Positions 35,901 through 45,883 of a stretch of 64,000 nt of DNA are shown piece by piece. The notes below the pieces were generated by a model. The model saw only the letters and a program-made list of their open reading frames with translations. It was not told the DNA's origin and searched no databases. This stretch comes from Nematostella vectensis. Lineage: Eukaryota; Cnidaria; Anthozoa; Actiniaria; Edwardsiidae. The stretch is taken from NCBI RefSeq assembly GCF_932526225.1, contig NC_064048.1:3976437-4040436 (forward strand). The letters run 5' to 3'. The position numbers and the translations under genes were made by a program. Each line of letters opens with the position of its first letter. The first letter of the stretch is position 1.

Positions 35901-38900
35901 GCTCATGTTATTGAGTATCTCATTGATAATACGCGGCTTGCTCATATTGCCTCGCACTTGGCCTTTATCGCGCGAGATTTCGTGAAAAAAAAAAAACACT
36001 CGTTGCTGATGCTTTTAGGCCTTTTTTTAAGTATCTCGTTGGTTAATCGCGACTAGCAGTCTTGCAATGTCCTTTGAATATCCTACGAGAATCCTGACAG
36101 ATATCGCGTTTAGCACCGTTTACGGCGTTAGCTTTAAGAATAGAAGCATCCCATTTCGCAAAAGTCTCGCACATTCGTGTATTCATTGCGTCCGTGTGCG
36201 TGGATCGTGTTTGCGCGCGTGTGTTTTCGCGAGGTAAGCAACAGAAGCAGCTGTCATCGGCCCAGCAGGATCACCCGAACTCTTCACCCTTAAGTATTTG
36301 CCGGCTAACGCTCCCTTGCGTCGCACTACCCGCGTTATAGCAGCCGAAATATGTCCTATTCGAGAAACTACAGCAGTACTAGCCGCGCTGGTGCTCGGAG
36401 TCGCAGTCCGAGACAGGTAAATATTTCATGACACTCACCGCGGCTCGGGAAAATATTGCGCGATATATCACTCGGGAAATTATATTTCTTATTTATTATA
36501 CCGCCGGAAGATCTGTTGTCTAACCCGAGCGGTGAACCTACAGCGTTGCAGAACAAAGCCCATATGTGTAATGGATTGTTTTTGTGAATTGATAGACCAA
36601 GGAAACTTCTGCAAATCTGCATTTCTTTATGCAATGAGAATGCATTTCGTCTTTGAGTAGAACAGAACACAACATTTACGGTGAGCGGGATATAGATCAC
36701 GTCTGCCGTGATGACGAGCTTGCCATCGCACGATGGTCATTCTACAAACAATCCGTCGGTGTCAAAAAGATTTTTAGATAAACCAATTTGCAAATATCCC
36801 TAGCCGTCGGTACTCGCTGCATCAGGGGTTCTTTTGTTGTTGTGTTTCTATTATATTCTGGATACTGCAATGTAAAAGCATTCTTTTACTCCTGCAGTTT
36901 GCTAAGGGATCCGACTATTTAAAACTGGTCGCTATTGAGTACCTTTTAGAGTCCATCTGTTTGTGTATTCGCATGATAAGTAATCTGTACTTGCTTCCAT
37001 GCGATTCTCCGCACTCAACGCCCTCCAACAAGCATTGTAGACGCAATATTTGGAAGATGATGAATATAAAATAACTCCCTGTTTTTAAAAGCCAAGGAAT
37101 TTCCGTTCGTCGTAAACGCCATGGCCAGTGAGCCCTAAACTAACATGTATTCGCCGATTTGTCTGGCGATTGAGTTGGCTACAGACAGTGATTACTTTGG
37201 CTTGCTTTACATGTCTTTTTAGCGTACATCGCAGCTTACGTTGCGCAGATCTTTTGACTTTTCTTAGTTATAATTTGTAAGCCCAGCAAACCGGCTGTTC
37301 ACAGCACAACTTTCTTCTCTTAGATACACACATCTGATGTCTACTGCTACTACGTGACGTCTATTTTAAAGCGACTATCTCTTTTTGTCTACTGTACGAT
37401 TTAACGCCATTTTCCTAATATCTGATAGCCAACATATATAGATAGTTTAACAGCCATGTCCGAGTTTATACTGTTTAGTAAAGCGGCCTCTCCCCGGTGC
37501 CTTGCACACTGGTGTAGCGAACATTGCTCGGTATATGATGCAGAGTATCCCGCGTTATTGACGCCCTCGGGTGCTGCGAGTATCGAATGTTTTCATTTGC
37601 GTGAGGTGGAGGTTCATCTGTGCGCGCAGTAGCCTGTGCGTGCATCGTATTATTGATCCTTGATCATATTCCCTTCACTCGCAGGGGTGTGGGATTCTTG
37701 GCGCTGCAGGGGAAGTAATTAAACTACTCTCTGCTTTGCTATTGCGGTGGAACCCTGTTAATCCCAAGCCTGGAGCGCTACGAAAAACAGTTGGAGTTAG
37801 CGGGGAGTTTAGTTATTCAAGTAGAGATGTTCGAAAATTGTCTTCAGGGATCCTAAATCGATTCAAATCATCTAACATTTCGAGTTGTTGGAGCTCGAGT
37901 TATCAGGATCATACAAGAAGGCAGTGCTCTAGACCAGCGCGACGCGCGTCATTGTTCATGCAGCAGTAGGGGCTTATAGATGCTGCTTATTGACGCCTTG
38001 TAATAATCAGCCTACTAGTTTATAACAGATTTATCACCAAAGATAAGTGACTTAGTCAAGTGCGCTCAACCGTGCCCATCCCATTCGCCAACTCGCCCGC
38101 ACATCTGTGCCTAAGAACAACCCCAGCTGCCTCGCTATTAGCTGTAGAATCTCGCACTCCGTGGTGTATACCCCATGGAGGTTTCCCCATAGCTCTGTTT
38201 GGCAGTTGGAGTCTCACTAGCTCAAGGTGGCTTATTTCTCACGCGTGTGAAGTGGCCGTCACTTTCTAATTGCCTTCACTAATCACTAAAGTACATAATC
38301 AAAACTAATACCCTCAAGATGCCTAAACAAGAGCGCATCTGCTTCGCCGCGCTGCGAAGCCAATAGACCAGTATACCTTAACATTAAACCAAGAGATTTA
38401 GATACCACGGGTGTATATCTGCGGAGTGCGTGATTCCGTGCCCCCTTACATCACCTGGCGTTCTTAATCTGTCTAATGAAACAAGACCGCACCAATAGGG
38501 TAACTACATAGCTCATCTTTTAGTGCTCATTTACGCCGGAATTCCATGCGCTTAATGCACCGTGAAAAACAATAGCAATAATCCATGAACTCCCAAAAGC
38601 CCACTACCAAATTATTAAACAACCGCAAGTTTTACAGAAGAATAGCTGCAGTGATCTCGAGCCATTCTAAAATAAATCTCTTCAATTCAGACGCATAAAC
38701 GCGTTCAGTCAATATGTATGTTTGTAAAGTCGAAAGGGCAAAAGTCTATTCCCTTTTCACGGTCTGCTGCACGCGTTTAATAGACCCTGAAATAACTCGT
38801 TTATACTTAAAGTCCCTAATTGATTAATCTTCTCTTCTCGCATGGTATTCAATCTTTCTCATCCGTGAAGCTTTCCACAAATGCTAGTTGAAAGCCCAGG

Positions 38901-41900
38901 CTTTGGTGCAGTTTTTACTTGGTTCATCCCTCAAGGCTTTGCGCAGTGTTTTCGTGGATTGTTTGGATTCCCGTACGAAGCGTGGGCGTTACAGACGCTA
39001 TTGCTAGAGTAATTACTCAATACCCAAACAAATCGACGCAGCTAATTAGCGATCTTTGATGGTCGGGCCTTCTAATGTTTGTCAACATGACATTTAAAAT
39101 TTAGCTGTAAATGCATCGAGAATTCTTTTATGATATACACTTCCAAAAGAGTCGGGTTTTTTTTAGAAATCTATAATTACGGAAAATTTATTTTGCTTGA
39201 CGTTTATCCCTTTCCATTTTGTGTTGAAACTTTTTTTTGAAGGCTAAAATAAAAATCGGAGGATTTTTTTTTGCGCATCGGGAGCATTGTTTGTCATTAA
39301 AATATACCATGCATTAAATTATTTTAAATATGAATTTTTTTGTCTTATGATTGGGCTTATTCCACAGCCTTTTTGAATAGATTTCAAAAGGCAAGAAGGG
39401 ATGATGCGGGATCCTTGGCAATATGAAGTTGCCGATCTAGGACTTCCAGTAAGGGGTTGGGAGGATTTTATGAGAAGGGAAACAGATTTGTTGTTCTTGC
39501 TACATTTACATTACCATTCTTTGGTAATTTGTTAACTTCCCCCTTATTCGTTTTAATTTGATTAATGTTAAACATCTTTTAAAGATAGAAAGCATGAAAA
39601 TAATTATTTTAAACCCAACGTACATAACAAAACAGAATGTATACAGAAAGCGTGCAGTTTTTATTAAAGAAATGGATTTTAGAAGGGTACTTTTCAAGCT
39701 TGAATGAAAATGACTAAGGCTAATAATGTTGCATAACCTCTCCCCACCAGGAACCTACTTCTCACGCTGGAACCACTGACCGCACCTCTAGAACACGGCT
39801 AGGAGCCACCTCAGCAGACCGAGACAAAAAGGAGCCAGAGGCGGATACATTCACCACACGGCGCAGTCGTCTTCAGGACCAAAACAAAGAGAATGAGGAG
39901 GGAGAGGTCTCATCATGGCGAAGAAAACGGCTAGAACGAGAGAGGGAACGGGAAAAAGAAAAGGAGAAGGCTGAGGTGCCATCTTACAGGCGCAATCGCT
40001 TCCAGGACGCAGAAAAGGAGCGCGAACAGCGGAAGGTGAGAGAGTCTGAACGTTTAGAAAAAGAAAAACAGGAGAGAGAGACTAAAGAGCGAGAATTACT
40101 AACCTTGAGAGCTAAGCAGGAGAGAGAAACTAATGAGCGAGAGGAGAGACGGCAGAAGTTGAAGGAGAACCTGGATACGCAAGAGAAGGATTCAGATGAC
40201 TCTATTGGATCTATGACTGCACAGAGCAGGGTTCGACGGCAGCGAAGGTTGCGGGAAAACCGCCGCAGCACTGGGGTTGCTTACATGCCCACTGATGAGG
40301 TAAACCTCCTCCCCTATAACTTCAGGTGGAACACCTTTCCACCGTTGCACACCTCTCTACTGTCAAGAGCACCCTTGTCTCCTGGCTGGAACACCCTTCC
40401 TTCTGGTGGGAGCCCTGTTCCTCCTGGCTGGAGACCACACCCACTCAGCAATGATAAGGCTGCTTCCTCTTCAGAGTCATTTTGGGCCCGAATGAGTTGG
40501 ACTTTGACAAAGTTAACTCTAACTGAACAACTGAATAACAGACAGACAAGTCAGTGCGTAAGAGAGAGGGAGTGACTAACCACTTGACTAAAAGTTGTCA
40601 TGCATACCATTTTTTTTTTTTTTTTTTGCATCCACATCCACTCGTGACGAGCATGCTTGGATTTTTTATTTGTATCAATATAACATTATAAAGATTGCTT
40701 GCAAAGTATCACAAAGCATTTCTTGTTCTTGTTTTGCTTCAATGTGCAATTCACTTTAAGAACTATAAAGACTTTCAAATTACGTTTAATCAAAGTTGCA
40801 TCACAAAAAATAAAAAGTGTCATATACATCATATTTTATTTGTATCCTCTTGTGGTGATGATACTTCACTTATCAGTTGTTGTCCTGATTCTTAGCTTAT
40901 AGAAATAAATACAAAAAAATTCTCAAATCATTTTAAAGCCCATGCATTCTTTTATACTTCAATTAAACATTCTCAGTCAGTTTGTTATCAGACTTTCACA
41001 TGTCATTTAAAATGCACCTTTCTCCAGGTAATAAACGTCATTGTCTTCACCCAAGCAACATTATCTGAATTTAAAACTTCATTCAACCAGCATGATATGA
41101 ATTGGCAACCAACATTCTATAGACTTGAAACTTCACACTACCAACATTCTATGAACTAACACAGTCTCACAACCCAACACAATTGACGATTTCACACCTT
41201 TGTTATTGTTTAAATTGACAACTTCATATGCCCAACAGACAATAAATTGACGAGTTCACACAATGTCCATAGACACTTTCACGTAACCGTCGTCCAATGT
41301 GTTGACAACTTTATGTAACCAATTTATTCTCAATTCACGACTTCTTACCCAACTTCTAACTGCAAAAGGCTGCAACTAATTCATTGTTGATTGGTCCTTT
41401 CCCAACTCGCTTAGCCGTATTCCTCACAAGCATTTTCACACCTCTTCCATTACTTGGGGTGCCACACCCCAATTTTGCAATCCCCCTACATGTGATGACA
41501 CAATCCCTCCATCCCCACTACACCTTACTCAGCATGCCACACCCTAAAGCCTATCCTCTAACATCGAGTTTACACCCCCTGCTCTGACAAATAGTATTGC
41601 ATCCTTTTTCACCATTGAACACCTTGTATTTAAGGCCCTTTGTGCTGTGCTATATAGTTGGTGATTGGTTTAGTCTCCTGTTTTTGTCTTATTTTGATTC
41701 GGCATTCGACCAGTGAACAATCATGTCCAAAAAATATTGCTAATACTTTGCACTCAAAAACATCTTCAAATTGTCCATTACCCGACGTGCTTAGTGATAT
41801 TTACATGATGGCCTTTTATGTTAACTCTACTCTCCCAGGCTGAGGATGATTCCACTGCAGAAGCGAGGGCAGCTAAGAGGAATACTAAAGTTAATGAGGA

Positions 41901-44900
41901 GCGACCATCATACAGAAGGAGCAGACTGCCGGAGAGGGGGGATACAGAGTCATCGGTATGTTCCTTGATGCACTTTCAGTGCCCAACCCATGCCAGAAAT
42001 GCCTCGTTACACAAGATAATCACTGTGTTCACACAACCATGCGATCAGTTCACTGCACCATTTCTTCAGAAGCACCTAAATTAAAGCTTTATTCAAACAG
42101 CACTAAGACCCACCAGCCTAGCTGTCCCATTTGCACTCCATTGACCACATCACAACAGAAATGTTGGTGAACTGCTTCAAAGAAACTCTAAATTTGATGT
42201 TCAAACAACCCAGTTTCTCGCCAGCTTTTTTGCAACAATGGTGCTGTATGTACCGGGCTAAACAATACTGGCAACTCTCACTAGCACATAGCACATCATT
42301 TTTCCATAAAGTCATGGCATTGGCAACTCAAGGCTACACTAGTCATGCATTGCTAGCACATCATTTGACAACGCTCTACCTCCGGACCACTCCTCTATCC
42401 CAAAACACTTTTGAGACACAACAACAGCACAGATGTAACTATTAATCCCCCCCCCCCCCTTATACCGATTACCAACACTTATAATCAACAGTGCCAAAGC
42501 ACACACCAAACCGTCACCAGACCGATTTATAGACTCTTTCCTTTCCTTTTGCCCTCAACGGTAGAGTCAGTAGACTAGGTTTCCCGGGTGTCAGGCTTGG
42601 TAAAACCCATCGCATTCTGGTAACCCCTATAGTGGCACTCTGTTTTACTGTGTCACGCATCTGTGTGACACCCCCTCCTCACTTAGTCAACTCATTGCGT
42701 GACCCATGTACTCATTATCATTTTCGTACCCAGGCCTCAGACCGAAGTAAAGGCTCAAGGTAAATCTCATTTGTCACGTGGTCTGTTCGTATGCATATCG
42801 TGCTTCTCACATGATTTATACGTGTACACGTGCTTGTCATGTGGTTTATTCGTGTGCATATCGTGCTTCTCACGTGATTTATACGTGTACACGTGCTTGT
42901 CACGTGGTCTATTCGTGTGCATATCGTGCTTCTCACGTGATTTGTACGTTTACACGTGCTTGTCACGTGATCTATTCATATGCATATTGTGCTTCTCATG
43001 TTATTTGTTCTTGTGCCTGTCGTGATTCTCACGTGATTTATACGTGAACACGTGCTTGTCACGTAATCCATGCGTGTGCATAAAATGCTTCTATATGATT
43101 TATGCATGTGCATATCGCGCCGACACGTGATCTAATCGGGTGCGAATCGCGCTTGTCACTCGGTGTATTCCTGTGCGCCTCTTTTTCCCCTAATTATCGA
43201 TCTACCTAATTATCGATCTGCCTGTCGTGATTTATACGTGAACACGTGCTTGTCACGTAATCCATGCGTGTGCATAAAATGCTTCTGTATAATTTATGCA
43301 TGGGCATATCGCGCCGACACGTGATCTAATCGGGTGCGAATCGCGCTTGTCACTCGATGTATTCCTGTGCGCCTCTTTTTCCCCTAATTATCGATCTACC
43401 TGTGCGAATATCTTGCCAGTGTTATCGCTAAAAATTGAGAGCAAATTCATGCCAAATGCAATTGTGTATTTATGGGCTCTCTTATTACCATTTATTTTAC
43501 CTTGAACGTGTGTTGTGTTTTTTATTGTGCAGAGGTACCGATACTACAGCCCGCGATACTCGACAGGCCCCCGCCACAGTTACAGCCCAGGTACATGGTA
43601 GCTACATACAGATTACTTAATGGAAAAGGCACGAGTTAAGGTGGATCAGTTAACGATTGAACGAGTGCATAAGCGAGGCCACAGAGTAAATTTTTATGCT
43701 ATCGCAAGAACGAATCCTCTCATAGTTCTTTCCTGATTTTAAAGCAGTCGAATATATTTTAAACGATATTTTCATTGTGTTTTTGTTTTGTTTTCTGGAT
43801 TTATATATTTTTTTAGATTTGTAGTTTCTTCTTTACCTTTTGAAAAGGTGTGCAACGAAAAACATTGTAGATCAGACATTTAATGAGAAAGTGTTCTCTG
43901 TTGTTCGACTGTTGAGGCATTGCATCATTTTGGGGCGTCTATATATTTTTTTATTTGTCTCGTAGCGTCCTCTTTCGATTTAACAAAACTATGATGACTC
44001 AATTTTGTTGATGACAATTTTGTTGTTGTTTTCAACAGACGAATATCCAAGTTACAGAGACAGATCCCATCAAACTGCGAGAGAAACTGCAAGAAGCTCT
44101 TATAGAAGTCCAACAGTACAAAGTCAAACTCGAACAAGCTATGCAGGTAACTCCCAACCTCTGATTACAGTCGTCGATTAGGTTCGTTGATTGGACTAGC
44201 TAAACAGTGCATTTTAAATATTTAAATATCTCATCATCATATCAAGAAAATTTAGCCAAAAATTGTCGTTTGTGCCAAACGCGGTCACTCCCATATAAGA
44301 AAATGTATTCCTTATTTGGAAAAACTGCATGTTTCTTGTCATTTTAACGGTTACCGTACCGCAGGTGCTTCGTAAACATTATGACTTGTAATCAGAAGAA
44401 AAAAAACAGTGACTGTGTCCATCTTTGGTCAATGGAGAAAGTATCTGAAAAGTCCTCGGTACCAGTCCCTCAAAACGACAACGTTTTCTTCATATGTTGG
44501 GGGGGGGGGGGGGGGGGGAAATGAGATTTTTTTTCCGCTTTATCTGGTACTTTAAAAATAGCATTTAGTTTATGGGAAGATGGTTTGAATTTCACCCTAA
44601 TGCAGCACGAGCACTTTGAGTCGGAGTTTCATTATCCTGAAGAGATTAAAGTGGAAAATTTTTACAAAAAGAAAAACAATAAGGCGACGAGCCGGCGAGC
44701 GCCACCGATAGCCAAGAAACAATTATGTTATTTATATCGGATAAACAAAGGCAAATGAATAAATAAAAAGGGTGTAAAGACCCAGAAAATTGTCTTTAAG
44801 ATAAAAGTACTACCTGTTATTTGTAAATTCAATATTTCCATCAAATCATAAATCAGCACAAAAAAGTGATTGCCCTTTTCATTTTACTTCAGAAGTTTGT

Positions 44901-45883
44901 TCTCTACATACCGTGGAGTTTTCGAACTAAACAGTCCATTCTTGCCGTGGACACTGACATCTGAGCTTTCTTTGTTATTGTTTGGATCAACTTCACCTAT
45001 GATAAAACCTGTAGCTTCCAAAAGTTGCAAATAGAGAGAAAATAGCCCGAAAAGTCGTCCAATTATTTGTTGAATCTATTCACTCATTTACATTTTTTGA
45101 TTTGGCAGCGCGCGAGTGTTTCTTGTTTTCCCGCCATTTTGAAATCGATCCATAAACTAATCGATATTCGCGCGAAAGCGAAAGTTGATTTGTTTTCTCG
45201 TCATTTTTATTTTAAAAAGCCATATAATAAACAACTAACTAACCTCGACCGTTCGGTCATACCGGGAAATATCAAACCTCGGTTTGGCGTATCAACCTAA
45301 AAAAGCCTCGTTCCATACGCCAAAGCCTCAGTTTGATATTTCCCGGCATGACCTCACTCTCGGTTGGTAAGTAGTTAAGCTTACACTCAATGATTTTCGT
45401 TACAGGACAAAGAAAAACTCGAACGTAAGCTGTCGAGCTTTAGCGAGGACATGAAGGTAACGCTCGTTATTCGATAAAAAAAATGATACATACTCATCAC
45501 AGAGAATTTCATTTGAACAACCCCCCCCCCCCCCCCCCTCCGCCACCCACCCACCCTCTCTACACCCGAAACGCCATGTTGTTTTGTACTGGTCAAAGTT
45601 TCTTAATCCTCGTCCAACAAAGATGGAAGTTGACGAGAGTGATGGAGACCCCAAACTCTCATGACCGTTTGTCCATGATACGAGTAGAGTTGATACGACT
45701 TGTTGCCATATGAGAGTTGATAAGAGTATTTCATTCAGCATATATGTTAGATGGAGCGTGACTGTAACGCAGTCATCTCATTCACAGCAAATCAACGACC
45801 TAAAGGCAGAGAACCAGCGCCTGAAGGACGAGAACGGTGCCCTTATCCGGGTCATAAGCAAGCTCTCCAAGCCGCCCTCGTGA
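17980..45883 (+). CDS. PPP1R12: Myosin phosphatase targeting subunit, MYPT/PPP1R12 family
   Basis: The protein anchors PP1 catalytic subunit to myosin and controls actomyosin relaxation. My exon joins are 17980-18243, 18845-18975, 22939-23057, 23446-23550, 24478-24529, 24964-25108, 25313-25405, 26678-26736, 33205-33475, 33891-34610, 39751-40299, 41839-41955, 42734-42759, 43533-43590, 44039-44146, 45406-45456 and 45788-45883. They total 2964 bp (987 residues) with every phase consistent; human MYPT1 has 1030. The RVxF PP1-docking motif is KIQF (44-47). It is followed by ankyrin repeats ([35 protein letters not shown]), a conserved [10 protein letters not shown] segment, and Ser/Thr- and acid-rich low-complexity exons. 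The ROCK-type site RENRRSTGV has Thr827. The C-terminal PKG-interacting coiled coil ends [20 protein letters not shown], nearly identical to vertebrate MYPT1. ATG 17980 (AAGATGGCGG) is the only sound start. AATAAA at 47428 is the likely polyadenylation signal. Confidence 0.95.
18976..22938 (+). other. MYPT intron 2 with degenerate tandem repeats
   Basis: There is no coding exon between the second and third ankyrin exons. From about 21120 to 21510, and again near 21660 and 22740, imperfect units built around GATATGTTCAA and CATAGGCCAACATCATA recur. They look like a decayed minisatellite. The inverted-repeat element 22083-22591 lies near the right end. Confidence 0.5.
22083..22591 (+). mobile_element. 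~509-bp element with ~120-bp terminal inverted repeats
   Basis: The left end TTAGCCTGCTTGCAGGCAGT and the reverse complement of the right end (TTAGCCTGCTTGCAGGCGGT) match. The similarity runs inward through ACTCGGTGTTAT, GCCATCTTGTAT and TTAAGCCGC to GGGGGCGAG. The termini are themselves palindromic (GCCTGCTTGCAGGC). No transposase is encoded. A smaller element with related ends lies at 48983-49136. Confidence 0.85.
23664..24057 (+). mobile_element. 394-bp MITE in a MYPT intron
   Basis: The left end AGGGGTCATCCACACTAACA and the reverse complement of the right end (AGGGGCTGTCCACACTATCA) pair over about 40 bp. Both continue into CAGATT and then a TATCC/AATCC motif. There is no open frame of note. 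A convincing target-site duplication was not found. Confidence 0.8.
27052..27394 (+). mobile_element. 343-bp element flanked by TTAA
   Basis: The ends AGCGGCATTGTCACCAGTTT and (reverse complement) AGCCGCAATGTCACCAGTTT form ~22-bp inverted repeats. TTAA precedes (27048-27051) and follows (27395-27398) the element, as produced by piggyBac or Kolobok-type transposases. Inside, a segment of about 80 bp starting CTCACATCTTCAAAGAAACT is duplicated in tandem (from about 27166 and 27280). Confidence 0.85.
28747..28974 (+). mobile_element. 228-bp CpG-rich fold-back element with TA duplication
   Basis: GGGTGATTTAGATCC at the left is perfectly repeated in inverse at the right. The two halves then pair along most of their length (GCCGGCAAGA, GCACGTTC, TTGCCGGCGTC, GTCCTG..CAGGAC), so the transcript would fold into one long hairpin. 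TA flanks both ends (28745-28746, 28975-28976), as for Tc1/mariner insertions. The element is far richer in CpG than the intron around it. Confidence 0.85.
29030..29280 (+). repeat. Dispersed repeat copy B (pairs with 687-962)
   Basis: This is the second copy of the family described at 687-962, about 80% identical by eye. It begins immediately 3' of the fold-back element in MYPT intron 8. Confidence 0.8.
30015..30074 (+). other. PPP1R12: Candidate in-frame MYPT cassette exon
   Basis: A pyrimidine-rich acceptor (TTTGTTTATTTAG) and a GTATGT donor bound 60 bp. The phase fits the flanking exons (phase 2 in and out), and the reading is open: [20 protein letters not shown] plus M. It would insert 20 residues between the ankyrin domain and [10 protein letters not shown] know no family counterpart, so this rests on splice sites and phase alone. 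Confidence 0.45.
30620..31125 (+). mobile_element. 506-bp element flanked by TTAA
   Basis: The ends ACACGAGGTTC and CTCCTCCCACCCCCGGGCTC at the left match, in inverse, ACACGAGGTTCTCCTCCCAC and CCCCAGGCTCGAA at the right. TTAA lies at 30616-30619 and 31126-31129. The interior encodes no recognised protein. Confidence 0.8.
33528..33622 (+). repeat. 18-bp tandem repeat directly after a MYPT exon
   Basis: Five copies of GTTGATAACTCGAAGTCC start about 50 bp past the donor at 33476. The repeat is in frame with the preceding exon, so a retained-intron transcript would add (VDNSKS)5 before a stop near 33665. Confidence 0.85.
34611..36350 (+). other. MYPT intron with minisatellite and CpG-rich 3' part
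   Basis: No phase-compatible exon was found here. The minisatellite (35228-35560) is followed by a CpG-rich segment from about 35730 that runs up to the alternative first exon. Confidence 0.5.
35228..35560 (+). repeat. 54-bp minisatellite with open frame
   Basis: About six imperfect 54-bp units built round GGACCCAGTAGTGTCCTTTT run in tandem, and decayed copies continue to about 35720. Because 54 is a multiple of three, one frame stays open and reads [10 protein letters not shown] repeatedly. There is no start context, splice site or homology to suggest a protein. Confidence 0.8.
36351..36416 (+). CDS. PPP1R12: Alternative first exon of MYPT (internal promoter)
   Basis: ATG followed by 21 further codons ([20 protein letters not shown] then RQ) ends at a GTAAAT donor in phase 0. 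That is exactly the phase needed to splice to 39751. An in-frame TAA lies about 45 bp upstream, and no upstream acceptor restores phase 0 from the preceding exon (ends 34610), so an internal cassette exon is unlikely. Upstream DNA (36080-36350) is CpG-rich, like a promoter. The product would be about 356 residues: no PP1-docking motif or ankyrin repeats, but the RRST site and leucine zipper retained. Vertebrate PPP1R12B makes small subunits from an internal promoter in a similar way. Confidence 0.65.
36417..39750 (+). other. MYPT intron with no recognised feature
   Basis: This 3.3-kb stretch separates the alternative first exon from the RRST exon. I looked for a second ROCK-site exon (an RRSTQGV-like reading) here and found none. 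No repeats stand out. Confidence 0.5.
41030..41360 (+). repeat. Degenerate tandem repeat in a MYPT intron
   Basis: Imperfect units around ACTTCACA, CCAACATTCTATGAACT and ATTGACGA recur. The array is too decayed for a clear period by eye. Confidence 0.35.
42734..42759 (+). CDS. PPP1R12: 26-bp MYPT microexon
   Basis: It lies between a CGTACCCAG acceptor and a GTAAAT donor and reads ASDRSKGS plus two bases. It is needed to bring the preceding phase-0 exon (41839-41955) into the phase 2 required by the next exon (43533-43590). The paralogous gene has a 20-bp microexon at the same place with the same phases. Confidence 0.75.
42770..43410 (+). repeat. CACGTG-rich tandem repeats beside the microexon
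   Basis: From 42770 to about 43020, units of 63 bp recur; each is made of two related halves (CTTCTCACGTGATTTATACG... and CTTGTCACGTGGTTTATTCG...). Then a block of about 190 bp is directly duplicated (43032-43212 and 43226-43401). Many units contain the E-box CACGTG. The array starts 11 bp after the microexon. Confidence 0.85.
45225..45375 (+). mobile_element. ~150-bp fold-back repeat in a MYPT intron
   Basis: GGTCATACCGGGAAATATCA and its inverse (reading GGTCATGCCGGGAAATATCA) face each other around TTTGGCGTAT arms. It is probably a small inverted-repeat element; target duplication is unclear. Confidence 0.6.

Noticed and set aside
36351-36416. Treating this as an ordinary internal MYPT exon
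   Set aside because: Both upstream AG acceptors give phase 1, while the preceding exon ends in phase 0; an in-frame stop lies upstream. A first exon fits better.
42699-43047. Cys/His-rich repetitive frames on both strands
   Set aside because: They are translations of the 63-bp tandem repeat; the true coding piece here is only the 26-bp microexon.
43533-43590. Reading this MYPT exon as [12 protein letters not shown]
   Set aside because: That frame breaks the following coiled coil. With the 26-bp microexon included, the frame gives [13 protein letters not shown] and continues correctly into [13 protein letters not shown].
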